A stretch of DNA of 64,000 nt from Thereva unica (Eukaryota > Arthropoda > Insecta > Diptera > Therevidae), in assembly GCA_949987705.1 (NCBI GenBank), contig OX465282.1, positions 4,514,501-4,578,500 on the forward strand. Reading direction: 5' to 3'. Each line of letters opens with the position of its first letter. The stretch's first letter is position 1. The notes below the pieces were generated by a model. That model was not told the origin of the DNA. It ran no database searches and was given only the letters and a program-made list of their open reading frames with translations. Both the position numbers and the translations under genes were made by a program. Positions 19,771-30,590 of the stretch are shown piece after piece.

Positions 19771-22700
19771 TCGAGTTTGGTCTGGGACAGCAACGAGTGC
19801 GGACGTGTGCTGCTCCGGTCCCTAAAAAACGCGCGAAGGAAACTGAACAACAAAACAAAAAAAAAAAAGCAAAAAAACAAAAAGTGAAGTGTAAAAGTGT
19901 CCACGAAAAGGAAAACAATCGACGCAGTCTAACGGCAAGGCTTCACCACCCTTAACTAGACAAGACTCGCGACCGACGCACAAGTAAGTACCCTTGCTCC
20001 CTTTCCTCACTCAATTCTCGGACCTGCACGTGCCGCGGCCAAAATCTAACGGTCGATGAAATTTGTCCCGTCTCAAAAGGCATAACACTTTGACGCGGAC
20101 AAGTTTTATTGCCTCTGATGGATGCGGCAAGTGTAATTCCGGAAAATATCCCAAAGAATGTGGCGATTGAACCCGCGCAACCGAAGTCCCGTTACAAGTC
20201 AAGTTTTGGTATTGACTTTTGTAACATTCGTGGACTTCAAGCGAATTTCTCTTTTGTTGAGTGCCACTTATCTAGTTACAAACCCCCAATCTTCGCACTA
20301 AGTGAAACCCAAATATCACCCGATAATGACTTAGGTTATTACCAGGTGTCGGGGTACACTTTAGTGCACAATCTCTCCCCCCATAGGGGTATTGCCATTT
20401 ATGTTAGGGACGACGTGGCTTATTGTAAAATACATTCAAGCACAACTTCAGATTTTAATTATCTTTGGATTAAAATCATTTTCCAAAGCCACGTCATATT
20501 CTTCTGCTTCCTATACAGAAGCCCTAACATAAGTAACGAAGCCTCCACCTTATCTTTTGATACTATTTCCGAACAAATCTCGGGATTTTTGTCGTCCAAT
20601 CCTGAGTGTGAAATCATCGTTGCGGGTGATTTCAATGTTCACAACGTTAAATGGCTGACTTACTCAAATGGCACCAGTATTTCTGGCAAGGACGTCGAGC
20701 TCTTTGCAGACATCAATAACTTGCAACAAATTGTGGATCATCCCACAAGAGTCCCTGATGTTGCTGGTCAAGGAGGATATCTCCTTGATCTTTTTCTAAC
20801 TTCTCATCCAGCGCGTTACTCCGTCGAAGTTGATTCACCTCTCGGCAATTCAGACCACTGCCTAATCAGTGCTAACTTCCCATTCGAATTTCCCACCCCT
20901 CCCAAACCAGTTCGAAGAACTGTATGGCATTATGGGAAGGCCAATTGGCTGGGGCTTATTAATTTTTTCCAGTCTACAGATTGGAATCTGTGTTTCCGGA
21001 ATAGAAACGCCAACTCTGCCGCTATCCGTATTTCTAGGATCATACAGGCAGGAATGCATTTGTTCATTCCTCATACTACTAAATCTGTGAAGGCTAGGCC
21101 CAACAGATGGTTTAATCAGGAGTGTATGAATGCAATCAGAAATAAAGAAGCCGCCTTTCGAGCTTACAAGAGCTCCCCGAGTGAATCGCTCCGTGCAGAG
21201 TATATAAAACTAAGAAATTCCTGTAAAGTCACCATCAGGAATGTCAAAAATTCATTTGACAGCAAGTTGAGAAGTAAACTCCTTAATGCAACCTCTGGTA
21301 GCAAGAACTTCTGGTCCTTGGTAAGCTCCATTAAGAAGAATTTCACTTCATCCACAACTCCTTCACTTATCCACAATGAGAAGGTGATAACAGACAGCAA
21401 ATCCAAGGCCGATTTATTAGCATCTCTGTTTGCTTCCAATTCTTCTTTACCCCAAACTGATATGCTACCCCCGGTTCTTGAGCTCAGCGCTCATCTAATG
21501 GACAGGGTTTTCTTCAGGACTCGCGAGGTGTACAGGTGCCTCAAGGAGCTCGATGTAAACAAATCGACTGGACCCGATAATATACCCCCTATCGTCTTAA
21601 AACAATGCGCCTCACCTTTGGCTAGACCTCTGCGCAAACTTTTTGCCCTATCATACTCTTCCGGAGTTTACCCAGACTCTTGGAAACTTGCCCATGTTCA
21701 GCCAATACCGAAAAAAGGTGACTCCAGCGATCCCTCCAACTACCGCCCAATAGCAATTACTTCTATTCTCTCCAAAACCATGGAGACGATAATTAACAAA
21801 AAGCTTATGGGATATCTAGAATCCAACCAACTTATCAGCGACAAACAATACGGCTTCCGTCAAAAAAGATCCACTGGTGATCTTTTAATTTGCCTTACAG
21901 AACACCTCAGCCGAAGTTTGCATGGATCTGGCGAATCTAGTTTGGTTGCTTTGGATATCTCCAAGGCTTTTGATAGAGTATGGCACTCAGCCTTGTTAGC
22001 TAAACTCCAAGCTATTGGAATTGACTCACTTCTGTATAAGTGGGTTGAGAGTTTCCTTTCCGGCCGTTCAATTAAGGTATTATTGGATGGCGTCAAATCT
22101 GAATCTCACCCCATCTCTGCGGGGGTCCCTCAGGGGTCAATTTTATCACCGGCCCTTTTTCTCATCTTTATAAATGACCTACTTTCAATCCCCTCCAACC
22201 CACTTCTCAGCTTCGCTGACGATGGTACTCTACGTTACTCGTACAGCTTCGATACAAGACGGACACATGCCAGATCCTGTCTTGATGATCGTGAACTAAT
22301 GTTCAACTCTATTAAAAAAGACATCAAACTAATTCTAGATTGGGGAGAGAAGAATCGTGTCAAATTCAACCCCTCTAAAACCAAGTACTGTCTTATCTCA
22401 AAAAAGAAGTTCAACACCTCACCATCCTTGACAGTGGATGACGTTGAACTAAAGGCCGACCCATCCCTACACATCTTAGGCGTGACATTAGCCAAAGACC
22501 TTCGTTGGAATGATCACATATTCCAAATCGCCAAACAAGCATCCCAGTGCTTGGGATTTCTTAAGAGGTGCAAGTTCCTCCTCCAGCCATCGGCCCGCGC
22601 TGTTATTTATAAATCCTACATACGGCCTCTTCTCGAATATAACTCCCTCGTTTGGGGCGGCGCTCCAATAACCACCTTGGCATGGTTAGATAAGGTCCAA

Positions 22701-23223
22701 AAAAAGGCCCTTAAATTAATTGATGACGACACCGCTGGCTCCACCATCGACCCCCTCAGCCACCGTAGGAATGTAGCAGCATTGACTAAATTTTATCGCT
22801 ACTATCATAATGACTGTTCCTCCGAGTTAAACGCTCTCCTGCCTCCACGGCAATCTTATAACCGCAACACCAGATTAGCCCACTCGTCTCATTCCCTTCA
22901 CCTGCAACTCCCCCTTTCACGCACTCAACAAGATATGAATTCGTTTGTTAATAGAACAACTCGACTGTGGAATAGTCTCTCGCAGTCAGTATTTCCGAGC
23001 TCCTACAACATCCAAGAGTTCAAACGCAGGGTTCATCACCACCTTCTTCAATACCCCCCCGTTCCTTTTAACCCTTAACCTATACCCCCCTCCCCTCCCC
23101 GTACTAAGCTTACTGCTAGACATTGCACCATGACGTGACAAATGACATGACGGACTGGTAGTACAAAGGGTGACTCCTGAGCTTAGCACTGTCACATAAA
23201 AAAAAAAAAAAAAAAAAAAAAAA
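19771..23223 (+). mobile_element. CR1/jockey-group LINE, apparently intact ORF2
   Basis: A plus-strand LINE with a leader, one long endonuclease-RT ORF, a 3' UTR ('TACTAAGCTTACTGCTAG') and a pure A run ending at 23223. A candidate short TSD, acatca, lies at 19765-19770 and 23223-23228, but six bases is weak and the 5' boundary is therefore uncertain. No ORF1 gag-like protein precedes ORF2, so it is either 5'-truncated or an ORF1-less type. The long A tail and uninterrupted ORF point to recent insertion. Confidence 0.8.
20118..23078 (+). CDS. LINE ORF2: endonuclease-reverse transcriptase, ~987 aa
   Basis: Endonuclease nicks target DNA and RT primes cDNA from the nick. Endonuclease (residues ~30-260): 'FCNIRGLQ' (Asn), 'ALSETQI' (Glu), 'VAGDFNVHN' (Asp/Asn) and 'NSDHCLIS' (Ser-Asp-His), all catalytic residues present. 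RT (~470-760): 'STGPDNIPPIVLKQC', 'NYRPIAITSILSK', motif A 'LDISKAFDRVWHS' (~612), motif B 'AGVPQGSILSPALF', catalytic 'FADD' (~698), then 'NPSKTKYCLIS' and 'LHILGVTL'. The thumb continues 'YKSYIRPLLEYNSLVWGG' to a C-terminal 'TRLWNSLSQSVFP'. The first ATG is 20118; the frame is open a little upstream from 20109. Length fits complete CR1/jockey-type ORF2. No stop or frameshift seen, so this is the best candidate for an active protein in the window. Confidence 0.95.
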   Translation: MDAASVIPENIPKNVAIEPAQPKSRYKSSFGIDFCNIRGLQANFSFVECHLSSYKPPIFALSETQISPDNDLGYYQVSGYTLVHNLSPHRGIAIYVRDDVAYCKIHSSTTSDFNYLWIKIIFQSHVIFFCFLYRSPNISNEASTLSFDTISEQISGFLSSNPECEIIVAGDFNVHNVKWLTYSNGTSISGKDVELFADINNLQQIVDHPTRVPDVAGQGGYLLDLFLTSHPARYSVEVDSPLGNSDHCLISANFPFEFPTPPKPVRRTVWHYGKANWLGLINFFQSTDWNLCFRNRNANSAAIRISRIIQAGMHLFIPHTTKSVKARPNRWFNQECMNAIRNKEAAFRAYKSSPSESLRAEYIKLRNSCKVTIRNVKNSFDSKLRSKLLNATSGSKNFWSLVSSIKKNFTSSTTPSLIHNEKVITDSKSKADLLASLFASNSSLPQTDMLPPVLELSAHLMDRVFFRTREVYRCLKELDVNKSTGPDNIPPIVLKQCASPLARPLRKLFALSYSSGVYPDSWKLAHVQPIPKKGDSSDPSNYRPIAITSILSKTMETIINKKLMGYLESNQLISDKQYGFRQKRSTGDLLICLTEHLSRSLHGSGESSLVALDISKAFDRVWHSALLAKLQAIGIDSLLYKWVESFLSGRSIKVLLDGVKSESHPISAGVPQGSILSPALFLIFINDLLSIPSNPLLSFADDGTLRYSYSFDTRRTHARSCLDDRELMFNSIKKDIKLILDWGEKNRVKFNPSKTKYCLISKKKFNTSPSLTVDDVELKADPSLHILGVTLAKDLRWNDHIFQIAKQASQCLGFLKRCKFLLQPSARAVIYKSYIRPLLEYNSLVWGGAPITTLAWLDKVQKKALKLIDDDTAGSTIDPLSHRRNVAALTKFYRYYHNDCSSELNALLPPRQSYNRNTRLAHSSHSLHLQLPLSRTQQDMNSFVNRTTRLWNSLSQSVFPSSYNIQEFKRRVHHHLLQYPPVPFNP

Positions 23224-23228
23224 CATCA

Positions 23229-24690
23229 CTCCTTCATTGGCAGAAGATCTCCTTAGAGGTCCACCTGCGGAAGTACGGGCACCTTTTGCTCCATCGGAGA
23301 GGCGACCCAAAAAAGATACCGCTTTTAGACGACGAATTCTGGAAGTTGGGTACTCCCGTGTAGAAGCTGGTGGACTCTGTATCGCCCTCGAGGAAGAGAA
23401 GAATGTCGTTTTACTTAATCAGAAGATAATTAGATCTTCTGGATCTCCTCCAGACCACAATAGCTCGGCGAAAAGGTGAAGGCTCCGGGCATACGGCTTG
23501 AGAATCTGACAGAAACCCCTTCAGAAAAGAAGTCCGATCAAATGCCAGAAAGTGTCAAAATGGACGTTCTTGCGATGTGTATATCCGGAGAATCTCCTAA
23601 TCACAGAACAGCTAGTTGCCGTCCAAAGCAATTTTCTGGAGGAGATTGCCGAGTTGGGGTAGGAGTCAGAGCACTCCAGATTCATTGGGGGTTGTGGTCC
23701 AGTGCTTCCCTGCGGATACATTTTGTTGAAAATGTAGATGTTGTTAGAGATCCAAAAAACGACCTTAAAGGTGTAGGAGTGGGGAGAGCTCTCTGTGGAC
23801 CAAAGGTCTATTGACGAGCTGAGGCGGACGGGTGGCCATATTGGCGGCAAGTTTGGTCGAGTATAGCTTAGGATCAGGAAAATGCCATGTCCCAAAGTGC
23901 AGCCAGCCAAACTTGCAATGTACCCTCATCGACCGCCAGCACCTGGGGGCAACCATGATCATTTCCGCTTCGATCACCAAGGAAGCATAAACCGCAACTT
24001 AAGAAAGGCTGGCGTAGCTGGCGAAACACCGTGGAAGCAGCTTTGGTAAGAAACATTTGGTCTAATGCCCTGTTATGCTATTATTTATTAAAAAACTCTA
24101 CAATCGGAATCCGGTCCTGGACTCTCGCAACAAACGAGTCGCTCACTGCAAAAGTGGTGCAGCTCCATGCTAGAGGTTGACCCGCTTTGGAGTTACATTC
24201 CGTCACATCGCCCGCTACAAAATCAAAGTCACTCCAGATATTGCACTTTTGGAGCTGCTAAAGCTAAACCCTCACAGCGACAGCAGCAAAATGTAACTCC
24301 AAAGCAAATCAACCTCCAATACCCTTAAATACGGAGCCACGCAACCCTTATATTATACAATACAAATGTTTCCGATCATATTATGCTTTCCTCTTTCATA
24401 GGACAGTGGCCACCGCTAGGAGGTTATGATAGCACTTGACCCCCCCTTGCACCCCTGACCCAAAAACCACCGCTTAAATCCTCAGGGGGATAGCCCCATT
24501 CCGAAAAGGCTCGTACAGGGGGAGGGCACAATCCCTTAAGGAAATGAAAACTGCTTCCAATATGAAGCTTGTCCAGTAAAACAACATCACGTCACGGCTG
24601 CCTCGGCAGGCCTCGAAAAAGGTTTTGGTCGACCAAAAGGAGCCGAAAGACAGTCCCGCTCCACCCTGAATAAAGGCTAGGGCCGGCGCT
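23229..24690. other. Remainder of hAT family 2, no clear gene
   Basis: Between the LINE A tail and the right hAT terminus. Open frames on both strands (for example 23521-23910 minus and 23237-23479 plus) lack recognisable motifs. It probably holds eroded transposase sequence, which I could not confirm. Confidence 0.4.
24174..24315. repeat. Short MITE-like inverted repeat
   Basis: AGGTTGACCCGCTTTGGAGT near 24174 is inverted as ACTCCAAAGCAAATCAACCT ending 24315, with about 85 bp between the arms. Flank TSD not evident. It is nested in the hAT family 2 shell. Confidence 0.55.
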
Positions 24691-25069
24691 GTTCAATACA
24701 ATGATTAGACCCTGATGTATCCATCTCTTGCGAAAGAATAGAATAGTCCGGGCTAGGCGAAGTTCAACCATATCTCGGAGAAACGTGGGCTTTGTGTGCA
24801 GCCCATGCTGAAGTAACGGAGTGTAATGGCGGGCTTATCTCCCTAAAGGTTTATGTAGTTATTAAACAGTAAAATAAAATAAAAGGGGGTCTGTAGGACA
24901 CTTGGCACTTGCACAGATTCGGCAGACCTGTGTTTTCTAGTATAAGAATGTTAAAATTTTAATTTGGTTATAGTTTGAAACTCTTACTCTATAGGTCAGT
25001 TGCAGTGCCAAAATTACAACAACAAAAAATGGTCTACCAAGGTATTAGCATCATATTTTATAACTTGAA

Positions 25070-25245
25070 TTTTAAGAGTAATTCCAAGATATTACTTGAT
25101 AGGATTACCGTGTATGGGGGCCTTAAAAAAATCTTGGTCTGCCTGGGCGGATGTAGTGCCCTTGTTTGGTATATATGCGTTTTCCGGAAAATGCTTGGGA
25201 CCACAACGTGACCTATCAAGTAATAGCTTGGAATTACTCTTAAAA
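25070..25245. repeat. 34-bp inverted repeat pair
   Basis: The left arm 25070-25103 (TTTTAAGAGTAATTCCAAGA...) and right arm 25212-25245 are near-perfect inverted copies, with 'ATTACTTGATAGG' matching 'CCTATCAAGTAAT'. The roughly 108-bp spacer has no ORF. It looks like a small MITE or a hairpin remnant. Confidence 0.75.
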
Positions 25246-25809
25246 CGCCCTTATGGTCGCTGTGAGTACTAACATTTCGAAAACTTTTTATCCTCTGACT
25301 GACTCTGACGAAAACTTTTTATCCTCTACGTTTTTTTGTTAATTCATTCGGATTCTCTTTAAAAAAAATTGTTATGCTTTTCTGATCCATCATTCCAGAA
25401 GATTTGCGGAGATACAACTCAGTCGTGGAAGGGCAGTGGAGTGATTTCCTTTTTTTTTATTTTGGGAAGAAGTTAACAAATTTGCATGTGATTGCCCCAC
25501 CCATGGGAAACGTAGCGTGCTGGCCGTGGGACAGGGTCGCTTTTGGGGAGAATGGTGCTACTTTTTGTGGCCCCACCCCCTCAATGAACCCTTGTTCTGA
25601 GAATGAGCGGGTGTTGCCTGAATAGTTTTGTTGTTAGTGTTGATTATTATTACCATTATTGTTGACTTCAGTGGTGCCTTTTGTATAAGCTACCTAAACC
25701 GATAGACCTAAAAGTTTCACGGCCCTACCACTAGGCCGCCGATACTCCCGTAAAAGATATTTAGAATTTTTATTACATCCGATTTCAATAGTTGTAATAG
25801 TGCGTTACA

Positions 25810-26670
25810 ATGCCAAACCGAGCAGTTAAAACAATTAAGATTGGATGTAGACGGGCTAAAGGGCCCAACAAAGAGGTTCAGCAAAATTTCGACCATTCCA
25901 CGGCTGAACCCGACCCTCCGGTGGTATGTAGGGAGACGTCAACTTTTAGCAACCAAAGGAGGTCACCTGTTCCAACCTGGAACATACGGTTCTCTGGCGA
26001 TAGCAGTGAGTTGCCGGTGGAAGAATTTTTGTTCCCTGTAGAACAAAGGGCGCATGACGAATGGGTCAGATAGTCTGAGGTATGCCGAAATATATCCTCA
26101 TTACTGAAGAGTGGGGCCGACGATTGCTATTGGTCCCAGTTTCGTCGGCAAGTGCCTGATCCAGACTGGAACGAAGTGAAAACACATCTGACCTGACAAT
26201 TTAGAAGTCTGGAATCAGATTTTCAGTGGATCAAACAGCAACACTACTCCTGGGACGCATACATCACCAAGATGATAGAGATATATAACCGGATGCCGAA
26301 TGCTATGCAGGAAGCAGAGTTGGTAGAAATAGTTATTCAAAATATGAAGGCTTCCCTGGGCTAGGTCATAATCGGACAGTACTTCTCGTATATGCAACAG
26401 GTACGCGAGGTGTGCTTGCGAGATGAGCGATGGCAGACGGAAACGAGGCAGGAGCGTAGGTTAGCTAACTGCGGAGAAATTACCGGCTCCAGAATATGTA
26501 GTTCAATTCTCTAATTCGGTTTCCAGCCGCCGGATTATGCAGTGTGGGAATTGTCAGTAAAAGGGCCATCCGTTCGTGGAATGCTCTTTAGCGGCTCGTA
26601 AGCTGTTTTGCTTCCGTTGTGGTAGACCAGATGTAGTTATACCCAGATGTTCCATTTGTCAGGAAAACCG
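25810..26670 (+). pseudogene. Ty3/gypsy-type retrotransposon gag, with zinc knuckles, decayed
   Basis: Gag packages retrotransposon RNA into virus-like particles. The first frame has 'VPTWNIRFSGDSSELPVEEF', the N-terminal gag signature (W..FSGD....EF). Other frames then carry 'SQFRRQVPDPDWNEVKTHLT' and 'QQHYSWDAYITKMIEIYNRM' (capsid-like helices). The nucleocapsid end has two CCHC-type knuckles, 'CGNCQ*KGHPFVEC' (with a stop) and 'CFRCGRPDVVIPRC'. At least three stops or frameshifts interrupt it. No protease-RT follows; a MITE begins at 26692. Whether it pairs with the integrase at 36 kb is unknown. Confidence 0.8.
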
Positions 26671-26691
26671 GATTCTAGAACTAGGCTCGCT

Positions 26692-26888
26692 CCCATGGTA
26701 CAATAATACAAGGTAGGCCCATAAGGAAAAGCTCTGGCTTCGTGACGTCACTCAGATCTCAGTTCATAAGGTAAAAAAGCTTTCCCCTGACGTCACTCAG
26801 ATCTTTTCTCTAACAAATTGTCTTGAAGCTTTTCAAGATGGAAACAGAGCTTTTCCTTATGAGCCGACCTTGTATTATTGTATCATGG
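26692..26888. mobile_element. MITE with ~40-bp inverted arms
   Basis: Left CCCATGGTACAATAATACAA and right (reverse-complemented) GCCATGATACAATAATACAA continue through 'AAGGAAAAGCTCTG' on both sides. The centre has direct copies of 'TGACGTCACTCAGATCT' (about 26741 and 26797). It sits at the end of the gag relic. TSD could be TA but overlaps the arm. Confidence 0.75.
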
Positions 26889-26944
26889 CTCACCCCTATC
26901 CCCCTGGCATACTCTTTCCCGATATTTCTGCCATTCGTTTCTAA

Positions 26945-27775
26945 GGCCGTGTTTTTTTAATGAACTGGCTGGGTCTTCGCCATACAAATTTGAAAACCCA
27001 AGTTTTATCGGGGTCTATCTGGGTCTCTATCGAGGTTACTGGGAAATTTTAAAATTTCCCTGCTTTCCAGAACGCGGCCAACTTCAAGAACGCGTTTCAA
27101 CTTCAGTTTGAATTATAATGGAGGGCAGAAATGTGTAAGTATTAGGATAACTAGTTTTATGAAAACTAATTGAATATATTTTACAGAAAGGAATCCCGAT
27201 CTCTTACGGCAAGAAGATTGAATACAAGAAAATTCAAATTCCTTTTATATGTTTTTAAATTAATAAAAAAGTTTACTACAGTCTAGAATTTTTTTCTTAA
27301 GCTAAACAAGCGATTGGAATATATGCATATACTTATTAATTTATATGTGCAAGCTCTTGTTCGGTAGATACAAAAGGCAAAGATTTTCAGATAATTTCCG
27401 ACTTGAAAATCTCATTCCCGGGACGGGAACTTCAAAGTCAATCACTTATAAGGCTACCTTTGAATTTCCATATTTTAAAAATTTTATCACCAGAAAGTGA
27501 CGCCAAATAATCAATGAATTCTATAGGTAAAAGAGTAACTTGTGAAACATTTTCTCTAAGCCCCGCAGACAATATCCTTCAATATCCTCATTCCTATCTG
27601 GATATTTCCAAAGCCAAAATTTTTATTGAAAACCAACCATAAATGCCGATGGCGGCAGTTGACGTTTCAGCTATACTCTGAAGATAGATTCAGTTGAAGT
27701 TTTGCAAAATTTCCCTTGCCGTTTTTTAATGAACTCAAAAGCTTTCAAAATCCAGTTCATTAAAAAAACACGGCC
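26945..27775. mobile_element. PIF/Harbinger-like non-autonomous element
   Basis: Perfect 24-bp inverted termini, starting GGCCGTGTTTTTTTAATGAA, at 26945-26968 and 27752-27775. A 3-bp TAA lies on each side (26942-26944, 27776-27778), matching the TWA target duplications of PIF/Harbinger. A further partial copy of the terminal sequence (CCGTTTTTTAATGAACT) is subterminal at about 27719. Inside, an ATG at 27118 with a GTAAGT and a TTTTACAG at about 27185 could form a tiny spliced gene of about 39 codons, unproven. Confidence 0.8.
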
Positions 27776-27794
27776 TAAATAGGAAAACTCAACA

Positions 27795-27880
27795 GTGGAA
27801 TAATCTCTCGCAGTCAGTATTTCTGAGCTTCTACAACTTCCAAGAGTTCAAACGCAAGCTTTTTTGGAACCTTCTTAAAT
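27795..27880 (+). mobile_element. CR1/jockey-group LINE C-terminal fragment
   Basis: Encodes 'WNNLSQSVFLSFYNFQEFKR', aligning with the C-terminus of the ORF ending at 23078 ('LWNSLSQSVF...EFKRR'). Divergence is greater than in the fragment at 411-573, so it is an older or sister-family insertion. Truncated both sides. Confidence 0.75.
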
Positions 27881-28019
27881 GTTCGAGCCATTGCCCTATG
27901 GAAACCTTGGCCAGTTAAGCCACAGACTTCCTTCGTGCGGTGTGCTCCACCCAAGTTCGATCTACAAGAGCGCTGTTTACTAAGCTTTTGGGTACTCCAT
28001 ACGACGAATGCATATAAAA

Positions 28020-28130
28020 GAATAAAAAAGCTTCTTGTGTAATAAAAAAGCTCTTAAAGCTTATTTTGTCTTCTTACGTCACGAAAGCTTCATTCATGAA
28101 TTTGCTTACGTCATGAAAGCTTTTTTGAAT
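28020..28130. repeat. AAGCTTT / TTACGTCA module
   Basis: Repeats of AAAAAAGCTT, AAAGCTT and TTACGTCA[CT]GAAAGCTT. Composition matches 4190-4340 and the interior of the MITE at 26692. It is probably a decayed relative. The following 28131-29503 is AT-rich with no recognised gene. Confidence 0.4.
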
Positions 28131-29511
28131 GAAAATCAATTGAATTTTGAAAATGTTGTTGTTTGTAAGTCCTAGATCCGAATTAGATTAGTAGTTTAAT
28201 TAAAATTATACAAACTTAATTAAGGAGGAGGATTATTCGAATATTTAAGTTCTACTTAAATATCTACTCTCTCTACTTTATTATACAGTGGAAATGAACA
28301 GATCTCAATATATTTTTTAAAAGTATACAACTACTTTATTATGATTACATTGCGGACAACACATATCCATCCACAAATATGAGCGGGATTCTACTTGAAT
28401 AGATATGGATTTTTCAAGGTATTAACACCCATTCATTTCATAGAATATTCATTCATTAGGACAATGTATCGATAAGAGCTATTTGCCACGCTTTTAGAAA
28501 TATTGAGATACAAACTCCACCTAATAATTAGCTACATTTTTCAAACTTCCATTTCTATTATAATTCTCAAATATTACACTTCCGATAATCAACACTAATT
28601 CACTGCCGCCCTCCCATTAATCCATAATATTTCAAGTCTTTTCCATTTTCATTCCTAATTTCCTACTGCCTTCCTCCATTTTGTTCTCTCATCTTCAATG
28701 TCCTTCATAATGACCGCGTAGATAACATTCAGAAAACCATGAATGAAATAGAGGTCACAATATATCAGTAAAAATGAAACGAATAAGCGCGTAAGTAGAG
28801 TGATAAATTTTCGCGCTTGGATAATTTAGAACTTTCTAATGTCCTTTATGGAGGCTATTTGTGAGAAGGATTCGAGGATATTTATTTTGAATTTATAAGG
28901 ATACTTTCGGGGGAAGTTTTTCCTTTGTGGTGAAAATTAAAAGTTTTGTTGCGGTGAAAGAGGGCGGTTTTATTAAATTCTTAAAGTTTTTTGGATATTG
29001 TTATGTTAAAATTACAGCGTTTATTTAAAATTTCGAAACATATATTATATAAAGGCCCAAAGTAATGAGCCAACTGTTTAAACAAACTTTTCTTTGATGA
29101 AAACTGAAGATGACAAAAAAGGGGTTTACATAGAGCGTTAGCAAGCCTTATAGAGGATTCAATTAAATTATTCAATATTGCTTCTATTTACTTGAATAAC
29201 AACCTTTTCCATGCTATGCTGCGTCTGTACGCACTTTGTAATGCATCTTTGTATACATATGTCTACGGATGCCACCTCAATACCAATGTGAGTGTTGGAT
29301 TTCGTTCAGCCATCTTGAAAGTTCACGAAAAATACTCTCTGAACGTAGGAAATCTTCCAGTTTTTGAACCTGCCCACGCTTCTTTTAGTAGAAAGAGATT
29401 ACGCCTGAATTCTTACGTCCTCGTGTATAAACGGCGTACTTTGTGGATGAAACATACACAATCTTTGAAGGCAATATTGAGCTTACAGCCGCAGGGAGGG
29501 AGGAGTAGGGC

Positions 29512-30590
29512 CGGCGTTTGGGTTTTTTGCGCCTGGTGCACTATGCCATATTGCGCCCCATGAGATGTTTAAGTTTGAACTCGCTGAAAGACCATGGAAA
29601 AGGCACAACAACTCGCTGAATGGAAGAAATATTTTTTAAAATTTGCCCCCAATTTAAGATTGCACCAAAATAATACTTTTAACATAAAAAAAAGTTTACA
29701 TAGGTAGGAAGTTTCACATGGGTCAACATCCAACCAACAAAAATCTGCGGAAAACGTCTTTTGCGGAGAAAAGAGTAGGCGCGAACGATGGGGCCGGCAG
29801 ATTTTTTGAACCTCTGAATTTGCCCCCTTTTACTAGGAAAAGAAAACAAAAGATATGGCGGAAAGGAGAATTAATATTAAAAGCAACAACAACAAGCTAA
29901 ATGATTCTAACGTATCGTTTGTTAGAAAAGTTGGCTCATGTGAAAACCCATGCGATTCTTCATCGAATTTCAAAACACAGCCAATTTTTGTTGGTTTCCC
30001 GTGTGAAACTGGCTATTATTAATTTCTTAGACAGTAATTCCACGACGTCACCTGCCGAACTGCGCAAGTTCGAGCAAAGTGGCGTACTGAACTTCGATTT
30101 TTGTCTAAGTTCACATACATTTTCACATATTGAACTCAGGAAAAATAAATCCCAACAGAACATGAAATTGAGATTGAACGTAAAAGCTCACTCAAAAGAG
30201 AGTAATCAACTGGAATAATTGAATATCATTCCAGCAAGCTTTTGCCTTTCTAACTTCTGGCGAAAAAGCAACAACAGTTTTAAACATGAACTGAACATGC
30301 TAGCCGGTGAAGCCACTTATATGGATTAAATAGAAAATTTATTGAACTGAGCCTGGTGAACCCGGGGTATAAGAGAACAAACAAAAAACAGCAATTAAAA
30401 AGGAGTTTTGTTCTACTCATTTCGTTCATTTACTTCTTTTAACAGTTTTTGAATCAGAATTTAAAAGTGCAGCAATTAATTTTGTTTTCTAAGTTTTTAA
30501 TATTTTGATGTCATAATTTCTGAAATTGCGCCCCGTCAAATTGCGCCCGGTGCAAGCGCACCATTGGCACCTATAAAAGCCCCGTCCCTG
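29512..30590. mobile_element. hAT element (family 1, copy B)
   Basis: The left end begins CGGCGTTTGGGTTTTTTGCG and the right end is ...AAGCCCCGTCCCTG. The 8-bp repeat agtagggc at 29504-29511 and 30591-30598 is the TSD. The first bases, CAGGGC, are missing and the TSD runs straight into CGGCG, which a slippage deletion between two AGGGC copies would explain. Its interior (29700-30480) is shared with the element at 60275 but differs from copies A, C and D. The longest frame, 29901-30218, has no recognised domain. Confidence 0.8.

Larger units (their letters stand above)
14887..24691. mobile_element. hAT family 2 element, outer shell of a nested stack
   Basis: The left end is CAACGCCG (14887-14894), interrupted by the Transib-like insertion and resuming at 19454 as 'GTCCTAGGGTATGGAG'. 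The right end is '...CTAGGGCCGGCGCTG' at 24691. Read inward, both give CARCGCCGGYCCTAG. The flanks ttcaaatc (14879-14886) and ttcaatac (24692-24699) agree at 6 of 8, plausible for an aged hAT TSD. A third copy of this terminus, in the same left orientation, is at 60161. After removing nested inserts about 1.5-1.8 kb remain, with only traces of coding (19567-19764). Confidence 0.6.

Noticed and set aside
23521..23910. 129-codon minus-strand open frame
   Set aside because: No recognised domain. It lies in eroded hAT family 2 sequence and overlaps an equally long plus-strand frame.
29192..29563. 123-codon plus-strand open frame
   Set aside because: Its last part is the terminus of hAT copy B, so the frame is a chance joining. 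The first part has no motif.
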